Part shown: positions 1 to 6,420 of the stretch, one piece after another
Position numbering within the stretch: position 1 is the stretch's first letter
Layout: every line of letters begins with the position of its first letter
Assembly (NCBI GenBank): GCA_964367905.1
Contig: CAYIZP010000036.1
Coordinates: 1 to 30,670 of the forward strand
DNA length: 30,670 nucleotides
Direction of reading: 5' to 3'
DNA from: CAUPWF01 sp964367905
GTDB taxonomy: Bacteria; Bacillota; Clostridia; Lachnospirales; Lachnospiraceae
Notes under the pieces: model-generated
The model's database searches: none
What the model was told of the DNA's origin: nothing
What the model saw: the letters and a program-made list of their open reading frames with translations, nothing else
Position numbers and translations under genes: made by a program

Positions 1-857
1 TGTATATAAGTAGTTAGATATTTTTTTGGTGTTACTCCTTTGTATTTTTTAAAAGTCTTGATAAAGTAGCTGAGGTCGTTGAATCCGCAGTTGAAAGCCA
101 CCTCTGTAATGGAGTGATCGGTAGTAATCAACTCGAAACAAGCGGCCTCAATTCTATAATAATTGAGGTAGTCAATTGGAGTACGTGAGGTCATCTCTTG
201 AAAAAACTTACAGAAGTATTTTGAATTCATCTGTGCAGCATTGGCAAGGTCATCAAGTGCAAGTGCGGTATGATAAGACGACTCAATTAACTCTAAGGCT
301 TTCTTGAGCTGTAGGATTCGTTTATTATTTTTCTTCGTTATGCTAGATGCTTGCGTGTAGTATTCATGTTCTAATACATAACCGAGGAATCTGCTAATGT
401 GTCCAAAAGCGGTAAGCTCATATCCACTTGCGCGCATGCGGACAGCGTCAAATAAACTCCAAATAATCTCGTGAATTTTTGGATGAGCAGTGCGCGAGAA
501 ATAATTTTGTACTAAGATCGCTTCATTGATGATAGATTGAATTTGTTGGTGGCAGACTTTTGTACCACGAAAGAGATCGACTAAGTCGAAGACAACGCAT
601 TCATAGGTACAGTTATCTGGAAGTCCTCCATGAAGGACACCACTTTGAATGAAGATAATATCACCAGGTTTTGCAAGAAATTTTTCGTCCTCCAATGCGA
701 TGATAATCTTTCCTTTTAAGATGCGAATAATTTCATATTCCATATGCCAGTGATGAGACATGACATAGCGAGGATGTGTTTCTACAATATGGTAAAACTC
801 TAAGGGGAAATCACGTGTACCACGTGATTTTTTTTCATGATAATCTGCATATCGCAT
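1..857 (-). CDS. AraC-family transcriptional regulator, C-terminal end cut by window edge
   Basis: The reading frame opens at ATG 857 behind the RBS AGGAG and stays open to base 1 (285 codons), so only the last few residues should be missing. The N-terminal part (about residues 15-100) looks like a cupin sensor: an HHWHMEYEI stretch, then KPGDIIFIQSGVLHGG. The last ~100 residues carry the AraC/XylS double helix-turn-helix, with ALDDLANAAQMNSKYFCKFF as the first helix pair and ITEVAFNCGFNDLSYFIKTFKKY as the second, ending GVTPKKY. It is divergent from fucI with 119 bp between starts. The simplest reading is a sugar-responsive activator of the fucI-kinase genes. The family assignment is firm; the inducer is inferred from context only. 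Confidence 0.93.
   Translation of the reverse strand, partial: MRYADYHEKKSRGTRDFPLEFYHIVETHPRYVMSHHWHMEYEIIRILKGKIIIALEDEKFLAKPGDIIFIQSGVLHGGLPDNCTYECVVFDLVDLFRGTKVCHQQIQSIINEAILVQNYFSRTAHPKIHEIIWSLFDAVRMRASGYELTAFGHISRFLGYVLEHEYYTQASSITKKNNKRILQLKKALELIESSYHTALALDDLANAAQMNSKYFCKFFQEMTSRTPIDYLNYYRIEAACFELITTDHSITEVAFNCGFNDLSYFIKTFKKYKGVTPKKYLTTYI
808..835 (+). terminator. Perfect hairpin plus T8 inside the start of the araC gene
   Basis: AAATCACGTG (808-817) and CACGTGATTT (821-830) are perfect inverse complements around a TAC loop. On the + strand a run of eight T (828-835) follows directly. Read rightwards this has the form of an intrinsic terminator pointing towards the fucI promoter, antisense to araC. 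In araC mRNA the same bases lie over codons 8-17. It could instead be a palindromic operator. The structure is seen directly; the role is inferred. Confidence 0.45.
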
Positions 858-901
858 AATTCGATCTCCTGTAATAAGTGAATATTGTTATGTTTTTTTC
901 C

Positions 902-931
902 ATTATAGCACGAGAAAAAAAGCAAATGCAA
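902..931 (-). promoter_or_regulatory. Putative promoter of the AraC-type regulator
   Basis: On the minus strand a TTGCAT -35 (926-931) is separated by 18 bp from a perfect TATAAT -10 (902-907), about 45 bp upstream of ATG 857. It overlaps the region where a -35 for fucI would lie, so the two divergent promoters share DNA. Confidence 0.55.
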
Positions 932-940
932 GGATATAAT
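912..940 (+). promoter_or_regulatory. Putative activator-dependent promoter of fucI
   Basis: A perfect TATAAT lies at 935-940, 36 bp before the fucI ATG. The position expected for a -35 (around 912-917, GAGAAA) does not resemble TTGACA. A strong -10 without a -35 is typical of promoters that need an AraC-type activator, and one is encoded divergently next door. A short direct repeat, GCAA-AT-GCAA (922-931), could be part of the binding site. Confidence 0.4.
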
Positions 941-976
941 TATACTAAAGTCAAAAATGAAAAAGGAGACAAAGAT

Positions 977-2770
977 ATGGCAAAGAGTAGATTGATTGGT
1001 GATTATCCAGTAATAGGAATTAGACCCACAATAGACGGGCGAAGAGGAGTATTGGACGTTAGAGGTTCTCTAGAAGAGCAGACAATGGGAATGGCAAAAA
1101 GCGCAGCTGAATTATTCACTTCGAATTTGAAATATAGCAATGGAGAGCCTGTAAAGGTTGTTATTGCAGATACAACAATTGGTGGTGTGGCAGAAGCAGC
1201 GGCATGTGAGCAGAAGTTCAAAAAAGAAGGTGTTGAAATTACACTGACAGTTACCCCTTGTTGGTGCTATGGTTCAGAGACAATGGACATGAATAAGAAT
1301 ACTATTAAAGCAGTATGGGGATTGAATGGAACAGAGAGACCAGGAGCAGTTTATCTTGCATCTGTATTGGCAAGTCATGCTCAAAAAGGATTGCCGGCAT
1401 TTGGAATTTACGGACACGATGTGCAGAACGTTGGAGAGAGTGAAATCCCAGAGGACGTTGTAGAGAAATTATTAAGATTCGGTAGGGCAGCAGTTGCAGC
1501 GGCAACAATGAGAGGAAAGTCATATCTACAAATTGGTTCAGTTTGTATGGGAATTGGCGGTTCTATCATTGATCAAGATTTTATCGAAGAATATTTTGGA
1601 ATGAGAGTGGAGTCGATTGATGAGGTAGAAATCATCCGCCGTATGTCAGAGGGTATTTATGATGAAGCAGAATTCCAAAAAGCACTGAAATGGACAAAAG
1701 AGAAGTGCAAGATTGGATTCGATAAGAACCCAGAATTTGTTCGTAAGACAGATGAAGCAAAAGAAGCGGATTTAGAATTCGTAGTGAAGATGATGTGTAT
1801 CATCAAGGATTTGATGAATGGGAATCCGAATCTTCCAAAAGGTTGTGAAGAAGAAGCAATGGGACATAATGCAATTGCGGCAGGCTTCCAAGGTCAAAGA
1901 CAATGGACAGACTTTTATCCAAATGGAGATTATGCAGAAGCATTAATGTGTACATCATTCGACTGGGACGGTGTAAGAGAACCATATATTTTAGCAACTG
2001 AAAATGATGTATTAAACGCATTTGGTATGTTGTTTGGAAAATTATTGACCAATACACCACAGATGTTCTCCGACGTAAGAACATATTGGAGCCCAGAGGC
2101 AGTAGAGAAGAATACAGGCTATAAGCTAGAAGGAAAGGCAAAAGAAGCGAATGGATTCATTCATTTGATTAACTCGGGTGCATCTTGTCTAGATTTCAAT
2201 GGAGCAGCCGTAGACGAGAATGGCAATCATTTAGTAAAACCTTGGTATGATGTTACAGAGGCAGACCAAGAGGCAATATTAGAGAATACGACATGGAATC
2301 CAGCGGACAACGGATACTTCCGTGGAGGTGGATATTCATCAAGATTTGCAACAAGAGCAGAAATGCCAGCAACGATGGTTCGATTAAACTTAATCAAAGG
2401 TCTTGGACCAGTGCTACAAATCTGCGAAGGCTATACAATTGATTTACCAGGTGAGGTAACAGATAAGTTATGGAAGCGTACAGACTATACATGGCCTTGT
2501 ACATGGTTTGTGCCAAATACGACAGATGATAGTGCTTTCAAAACAGCTTATGATGTGATGAATAACTGGGGAGCGAACCACGGTGCAATCAGCTACGGAC
2601 ATATTGGTGCAGATATGATTACGCTTGCATCAATGCTGAGAATTCCAGTGTGTATGCACAACGTACCAGAGGAGAAAGTATATAGACCGGCAGCATGGAA
2701 TGCTTTTGGAATGGACAAAGAGGGACAAGACTACAGAGCTTGTGCAACATACGGACCATTGTATAAATAA
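977..2770 (+). CDS. fucI: L-fucose isomerase
   Basis: Cytoplasmic Mn2+-dependent ketol isomerase converting L-fucose to L-fuculose (also D-arabinose to D-ribulose). The start is ATG 977, behind AAAAGGAG at 961-968; the frame is open further upstream but has no ribosome site there. The 597-residue product matches the length of E. coli FucI (591) and its sequence throughout: IGIRPTIDGRRG near the N-terminus, TPCWCYGSET, GTERPGAVYLA, and a C-terminus ending DYRACATYGPLYK. The metal ligands expected from E. coli FucI (Glu337, Asp361, His528) appear as Glu342 (ATEND), Asp366 (SDVRTYWSPEA) and His542 (YGHIGAD). The gene is divergent from the AraC-type regulator and followed by a sugar kinase, as in fucose pathways. 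The aldolase fucA and a transporter are not in view. Confidence 0.96.
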   Translation: MAKSRLIGDYPVIGIRPTIDGRRGVLDVRGSLEEQTMGMAKSAAELFTSNLKYSNGEPVKVVIADTTIGGVAEAAACEQKFKKEGVEITLTVTPCWCYGSETMDMNKNTIKAVWGLNGTERPGAVYLASVLASHAQKGLPAFGIYGHDVQNVGESEIPEDVVEKLLRFGRAAVAAATMRGKSYLQIGSVCMGIGGSIIDQDFIEEYFGMRVESIDEVEIIRRMSEGIYDEAEFQKALKWTKEKCKIGFDKNPEFVRKTDEAKEADLEFVVKMMCIIKDLMNGNPNLPKGCEEEAMGHNAIAAGFQGQRQWTDFYPNGDYAEALMCTSFDWDGVREPYILATENDVLNAFGMLFGKLLTNTPQMFSDVRTYWSPEAVEKNTGYKLEGKAKEANGFIHLINSGASCLDFNGAAVDENGNHLVKPWYDVTEADQEAILENTTWNPADNGYFRGGGYSSRFATRAEMPATMVRLNLIKGLGPVLQICEGYTIDLPGEVTDKLWKRTDYTWPCTWFVPNTTDDSAFKTAYDVMNNWGANHGAISYGHIGADMITLASMLRIPVCMHNVPEEKVYRPAAWNAFGMDKEGQDYRACATYGPLYK

Positions 2771-2784
2771 AATTAATTACATTT

Positions 2785-2808
2785 ACAAGACTGCCCAGGC
2801 AGTCTTGT
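2785..2808 (+). terminator. Hairpin between fucI and the kinase (attenuator-like)
   Basis: ACAAGACTGCC (2785-2795) pairs perfectly with GGCAGTCTTGT (2798-2808), an 11-bp stem with almost no loop. Only a weak T-rich tail (TTGTTGTGT) follows, so it is more likely a partial terminator or an mRNA 3'-end stabiliser separating fucI from the kinase than a strong terminator. Confidence 0.5.
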
Positions 2809-2853
2809 TGTGTATATAAAGGAACATAAAATGTTTTGTTAGGAGTAAAGAGG

Positions 2854-4449
2854 ATGAATAAAATAAAAGAAGATATTAGAATGGGTAACACATCGCTAGG
2901 CATTGAGTTTGGTTCTACAAGAATTAAGGCGGTTTTGATCGGAGAGAACAATCTGCCAATAGCTTCTGGCATGTATGATTGGGAAAATACCTTGGTAGAT
3001 GATGTGTGGACATATGACTTGGATCATGTATCGGTAGGTCTTCAGTTTAGTTACAAAAAAATGGTTGAAGATGTAAAAAATAAATATGATATCACAATTG
3101 ATCGTATCGGCTCCATTGGAATTAGCGGTATGATGCATGGATATATGGTGTTTGATAAAGACGATAAATTGTTAGCACCATTTAGAACATGGAGAAATAC
3201 CATGACAGAAAAGGCAAGTGATGAATTGACGAATGTATTCCAGTATCAAATTCCGCAGAGATGGAGTGTGGCGCATCTCTATCAATCAATTCTAAATGGC
3301 TATGAGCACGTGAGCGAGGTTGCATATATCACGACACTTGCAGGATATGTTCATTGGAAATTGACAGGAGAAAAGATTGTGGGCGTTGGAGAAGCATCAG
3401 GAATGTTTCCGATTGACATTGAAACAAAAACCTTCAATCGTCATATGATGAATCAGTTCGATGAGTTGGTCAATGACAAAAATTATCCATGGAAGATATC
3501 AGAAATCGTACCAACAGTTGCAGTGGCTGGAGAAAAAGCAGGAGCGTTGACTGAAGCAGGAGCTTCATGGATTGATCCTTCAGGAACTCTAATGTCGGGA
3601 ATTCCACTATGTGCACCAGAAGGAGATGCAGGAACAGGCATGGTTGCAACGAACAGTGTGACAAAGCGCACAGGAAATGTATCTGCGGGGACATCGGTAT
3701 TTGCAATGCTAGTGCTAGAAAAAGAGTTGTCTAGGGTATATAAAGAAATTGACTTAGTTACAACTCCAGCAGGGGATTTGGTTGCCATGGTACATTGCAA
3801 CAATTGTACATCGGATTTGAATGCATGGGTTAATCTATTCAAAGAATTTGCAGAGAGTATGGGCATGGAAGTTGATATGACCAAGTTATATGAGACATTA
3901 TATAACAAGGCGCTTTTAGGAGATGCAGATTGTGGAGGCTTGCTTGCATATAACTATTTTTCAGGAGAACACATTACAGGATTTGAAGAAGGTAGACCAT
4001 TGTTTGTGAGAACAGCTAATAGTAACTTCAATCTTGCGAATTTCATGAGAACACACCTATTTACATCGTTAGGTGCTTTGAAAATAGGGTTAGATTTATT
4101 GGTTCAAAATGAAGGTGTAAAAGTGGATGAAATACTAGGACATGGTGGATTATTTAAGACCAAAGGCGTTGGACAGAAAGTTATGGCTGCGGCTGCGAAT
4201 GTACCAGTGACAGTGATGGAAACAGCAGGAGAAGGCGGAGCATGGGGCATTGCGCTTCTGGCATCCTACATGAGAACGAAATCCGAGGGAGAAACATTAG
4301 ACAAGTTTTTGGCAGAAAAAATATTTGCAACAGCGGAAGGAACTACAGAGAAACCAGATGGAAAAGATGTAGAAGGATTCGAGAGATTTATGGAGCGCTA
4401 TAAAGACGGTCTTGCAATTGAGAAAGCAGCTATAAACGCATTGAAGTAA
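2854..4449 (+). CDS. FGGY-family carbohydrate kinase, probable L-fuculokinase by context
   Basis: ATP-dependent sugar kinase of the FGGY (glycerol/xylulose kinase) fold. The start is ATG 2854, 8 nt after AGGAG (2841-2845); a TTG six codons upstream has no spaced ribosome site. The 531-residue product opens with the phosphate-1 loop LGIEFGSTRIKAV. It has the substrate-side ISGMMHGYM (about residue 90) and the catalytic aspartate in APEGDAGTG (Asp258). The adenosine-loop glycines GEGGAWGIALLASY lie near residue 460. It sits 83 bp after fucI on the same strand, so L-fuculose is the expected substrate. The sequence is not a close match to E. coli FucK; D-ribulose, L-ribulose or L-rhamnulose remain possible. 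The family is certain, the substrate inferred. Confidence 0.85.
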   Translation: MNKIKEDIRMGNTSLGIEFGSTRIKAVLIGENNLPIASGMYDWENTLVDDVWTYDLDHVSVGLQFSYKKMVEDVKNKYDITIDRIGSIGISGMMHGYMVFDKDDKLLAPFRTWRNTMTEKASDELTNVFQYQIPQRWSVAHLYQSILNGYEHVSEVAYITTLAGYVHWKLTGEKIVGVGEASGMFPIDIETKTFNRHMMNQFDELVNDKNYPWKISEIVPTVAVAGEKAGALTEAGASWIDPSGTLMSGIPLCAPEGDAGTGMVATNSVTKRTGNVSAGTSVFAMLVLEKELSRVYKEIDLVTTPAGDLVAMVHCNNCTSDLNAWVNLFKEFAESMGMEVDMTKLYETLYNKALLGDADCGGLLAYNYFSGEHITGFEEGRPLFVRTANSNFNLANFMRTHLFTSLGALKIGLDLLVQNEGVKVDEILGHGGLFKTKGVGQKVMAAAANVPVTVMETAGEGGAWGIALLASYMRTKSEGETLDKFLAEKIFATAEGTTEKPDGKDVEGFERFMERYKDGLAIEKAAINALK

Positions 4450-4458
4450 AAATGAATC

Positions 4459-4509
4459 AAGGGGACAGGGGTAGGACAAGCTTTATGCTTGTATCTCCCC
4501 TGTCCCCTT
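4459..4509. repeat. Dispersed palindromic element, copy 1 (probable bidirectional terminator)
   Basis: The outer arms, 13 bases each (4459-4471 and 4497-4509), are perfect inverse complements with the core GGGGACAGGGG. An internal loop (TAGG/ATCT) leads to the inner stem ACAAGC/GCTTGT (4476-4481 with 4487-4492) and loop TTTAT. It fills the gap between the convergent kinase and flavin reductase genes, 9 bp from one stop codon and 4 bp from the other. Related copies lie at 10328, 21095 and 25719. Confidence 0.8.
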
Positions 4510-4513
4510 TCCG

Positions 4514-5146
4514 CTATCCCTTAAAATGAGAGACATCTGCCTTGCAAATTGGACATTTATAATCAGATCCTTCTTTGGTAATATCCCCCTTATACTGATA
4601 ATTACATATGTCGCAGACATAGACTTCTTCGCGTTCAGTTACCGTTGCTTTTTGATAGCTTGGAGCATTCTTCGGTGAGGTGCCCTTGATGACATTATGG
4701 TAATAAGAATAGGTCATTGGCTGATTCTTGTTAAGAGTTTCTCCGGCAATCACTTTCGCAACAAATATATCATGGGTCGATGTTTCGGCAACGCTTACTA
4801 CTTCACAGATTAAATAGCCCATACAGTTAGTGTCTAGGACTGCTAATCCATCAATTATGGAATACGGAATATCAGTCAATTTATCCACGTCTTTCCCGCT
4901 TACAAATCCGAGTTTCGAGATGACATCCGAAGGTGTGCTCTCAGAGAGAATGCTAACGGCAAATCTTTTCTCTCGCATGAGGACTTGATGCGTGTAGTTA
5001 TCGCGATTCATGCTGAGGGCAACGAGTGGTTCTTGATTTGTTACTTGAAACACGGAGTTTACAATACAGCCAGTTGGTCGCACCCCGTCTTGTGTAGTGA
5101 TTGCATACATTCCATAGCTTAGTCCAAATAACACATTTAAATCCAT
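4514..5146 (-). CDS. Flavin reductase-like protein with C-terminal rubredoxin domain (Hrb-type)
   Basis: A 210-residue fusion. An FMN-binding flavin reductase-like domain (about residues 1-155; FGLSYGMYAITT, then CIVNSVFQVTNQEPLVALS) is followed by a short rubredoxin-like Fe(Cys)4 module. Its paired cysteines CDIC and CPIC are at about residues 178/181 and 198/201. The start chosen is ATG 5146 with GGAGA just upstream; in-frame codons further up lie in the promoter. This layout is that of the high-molecular-weight rubredoxin of acetogens, which passes electrons from NADH to flavodiiron proteins that remove O2 or NO. A similar cytosolic electron-transfer or oxidative-stress role is likely. The rubredoxin part is shorter than a free rubredoxin and closer to the rubrerythrin type. 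Convergent with the sugar kinase. Confidence 0.85.
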   Translation of the reverse strand: MDLNVLFGLSYGMYAITTQDGVRPTGCIVNSVFQVTNQEPLVALSMNRDNYTHQVLMREKRFAVSILSESTPSDVISKLGFVSGKDVDKLTDIPYSIIDGLAVLDTNCMGYLICEVVSVAETSTHDIFVAKVIAGETLNKNQPMTYSYYHNVIKGTSPKNAPSYQKATVTEREEVYVCDICNYQYKGDITKEGSDYKCPICKADVSHFKG

Positions 5147-5182
5147 AAAATTTAATCTCCTTTCGATAGCTAGTATACGAGA

Positions 5183-5211
5183 ATCATACCAATATTTATT
5201 CAAGACTGCAA
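5183..5211 (-). promoter_or_regulatory. Putative promoter of the flavin reductase-rubredoxin gene
   Basis: On the minus strand TTGCAG (5206-5211) and TATGAT (5183-5188) are 17 bp apart, 37 bp upstream of ATG 5146. A second -10-like TATACT lies just downstream (around 5173-5178). Confidence 0.5.
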
Positions 5212-5276
5212 TAGAAACATAAGAAAAAGTATGATGAAAAGTACGATGGAGATAAATTGTGGAAAATGAAAAGTCC

Positions 5277-5305
5277 TTGAAATAAATAAGTGGAAAGTGT
5301 AAACT
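5277..5305 (+). promoter_or_regulatory. Weak candidate promoter for the activase-hypD operon
   Basis: TTGAAA (5277-5282) and TAAACT (5300-5305) are 17 bp apart on the + strand. The -10 is a poor match and the transcript would run about 185 nt through a gene remnant before the activase start. It is listed because nothing better is visible upstream of 5491. Confidence 0.25.
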
Positions 5306-5333
5306 AAAGGAGTATAAAAAGAGCCACTATTGA

Positions 5334-5465
5334 AAGGCAGAAGAGGCATTGCGACAGATTGAAGAGAAGAAATATATAGAAGGAATGCAGGTGCAGGGAT
5401 ATACGGATATCCTTGTGTATGGGGTTGCGTTCTCAGGGAAAACCTGTGTGGTGAAAAAAGGATAA
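5334..5465 (+). pseudogene. Remnant C-terminus of a PD-(D/E)XK-nuclease-type (DUF1703-like, AAA-ATPase-associated) protein
   Basis: After an in-frame TGA at 5331-5333, a 43-codon reading frame without a start codon runs to TAA 5463-5465. Its translation begins KAEEALRQIEEKKY and continues through GYTDILVYGVAFSGKTC to VVKKG. The pattern A(E)EALxQIEEKKY ... Y..IL.YGVAF.GK..V is how I recognise the C-terminus of the large family of PD-(D/E)XK-like proteins paired with an AAA-ATPase-like domain in Clostridia and Bacteroidetes. Full members are about 500 residues, so over 90% of the gene is gone. It lies in the gap upstream of the hypD activase and suggests an old insertion or deletion at this spot. 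Confidence 0.6.
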
Positions 5466-5490
5466 AAGAGCGGTAAGAGGTGTACGTAAA

Positions 5491-6393
5491 GTGACTAAGA
5501 TAACAAAAATTCAGAAATATTCTATTCATGATGGAGATGGAATTCGCACCACTGTATTCTTCAAGGGGTGTCCACTTCGGTGTGTCTGGTGTCACAATCC
5601 AGAGACCATGGATTATAAGGAGCAAGTAATGCTTCGGGTGGAAGCATGTACGGGATGTGCGTCTTGTGAGACGGTCTGTCCCAAGGAGGCGATTGTAATC
5701 GAATCGAGAAGCGCCTATACAGATAGGGAGAGATGTGTACGCTGCGGAGAATGTGTGGACGAGTGCATCAATAATCTGCGTGAAATCAGTGGAAGAGAAT
5801 TTGCCATCGAAGAGTTGGTAGAAGAGATCAAGAAAGATCAAGTGTTCTATGAACAGTCGGGGGGCGGTGTCACGCTATCTGGTGGTGAAGTGATGACCAT
5901 GAATATGGACGACATAGAAGAATTGCTGAAGCGGTTGAATAAGCTTGGGATATCCATCAATATAGATACCTGTGGGTATGCACCTTATGAGAATTTTCAG
6001 AGGGTTCTTCCCTTTGTAGATACGTTTCTCTATGATTTGAAGATTATGGATTCCGAGCTTCATAGGAAGTATACCGGTGTCGACAACCGGTTGATTCTAG
6101 AAAACTTAGTAAAGCTTTCTCGGGCAGGTGCAAGGATATACCTCAGGCTACCGATTATAGATGGCATCAATACCACGAAAGAGGAAACTGAGCTTCGGAT
6201 GAACTTTCTCAGAGAGAACAGTATAAAGCCAGAGCGGATTGATTTGCTGCCCTATCACGATATGGGGAAGGGAAAGTATCAGAATCTGGGATTGGATTAT
6301 AGGGGAGAAGGATTAAAATCCCCAGATATAGAGGTCTTAAATGAAATAAAAATGATGTTTGAAGAAAATGGATTTGTTATTGCAGTACAATAA
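5491..6393 (+). CDS. Glycyl-radical-enzyme activating enzyme (radical SAM), partner of HypD
   Basis: A 300-residue radical-SAM activase of the PflA/GRE-AE type. It uses S-adenosylmethionine and a [4Fe-4S] cluster to put a glycyl radical on its partner enzyme. The SAM cluster motif is C27-x3-C31-x2-C34 (KGCPLRCVWC). Two ferredoxin-type 4Fe-4S motifs follow: Cys53/56/59/63 and Cys82/85/88/92. This insert is present in activases of dehydratase-type glycyl radical enzymes and absent from PflA itself. SGGEV (about residue 130) is the usual GGE SAM-binding motif. Translation starts at GTG 5491 behind AAGAGGTG. The stop is 27 bp before the glycyl radical enzyme, so the two form one operon. Confidence 0.92.
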   Translation: MTKITKIQKYSIHDGDGIRTTVFFKGCPLRCVWCHNPETMDYKEQVMLRVEACTGCASCETVCPKEAIVIESRSAYTDRERCVRCGECVDECINNLREISGREFAIEELVEEIKKDQVFYEQSGGGVTLSGGEVMTMNMDDIEELLKRLNKLGISINIDTCGYAPYENFQRVLPFVDTFLYDLKIMDSELHRKYTGVDNRLILENLVKLSRAGARIYLRLPIIDGINTTKEETELRMNFLRENSIKPERIDLLPYHDMGKGKYQNLGLDYRGEGLKSPDIEVLNEIKMMFEENGFVIAVQ

Positions 6394-6420
6394 AATATGG
6401 AAGGTTAAGGAGATGGACCA

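Noticed and set aside
5200..5841. 213-codon open frame on the minus strand
   Set aside because: Overlaps the clear activase gene and the upstream gap; low-complexity hydrophobic and aromatic composition, with no motif or ribosome site.
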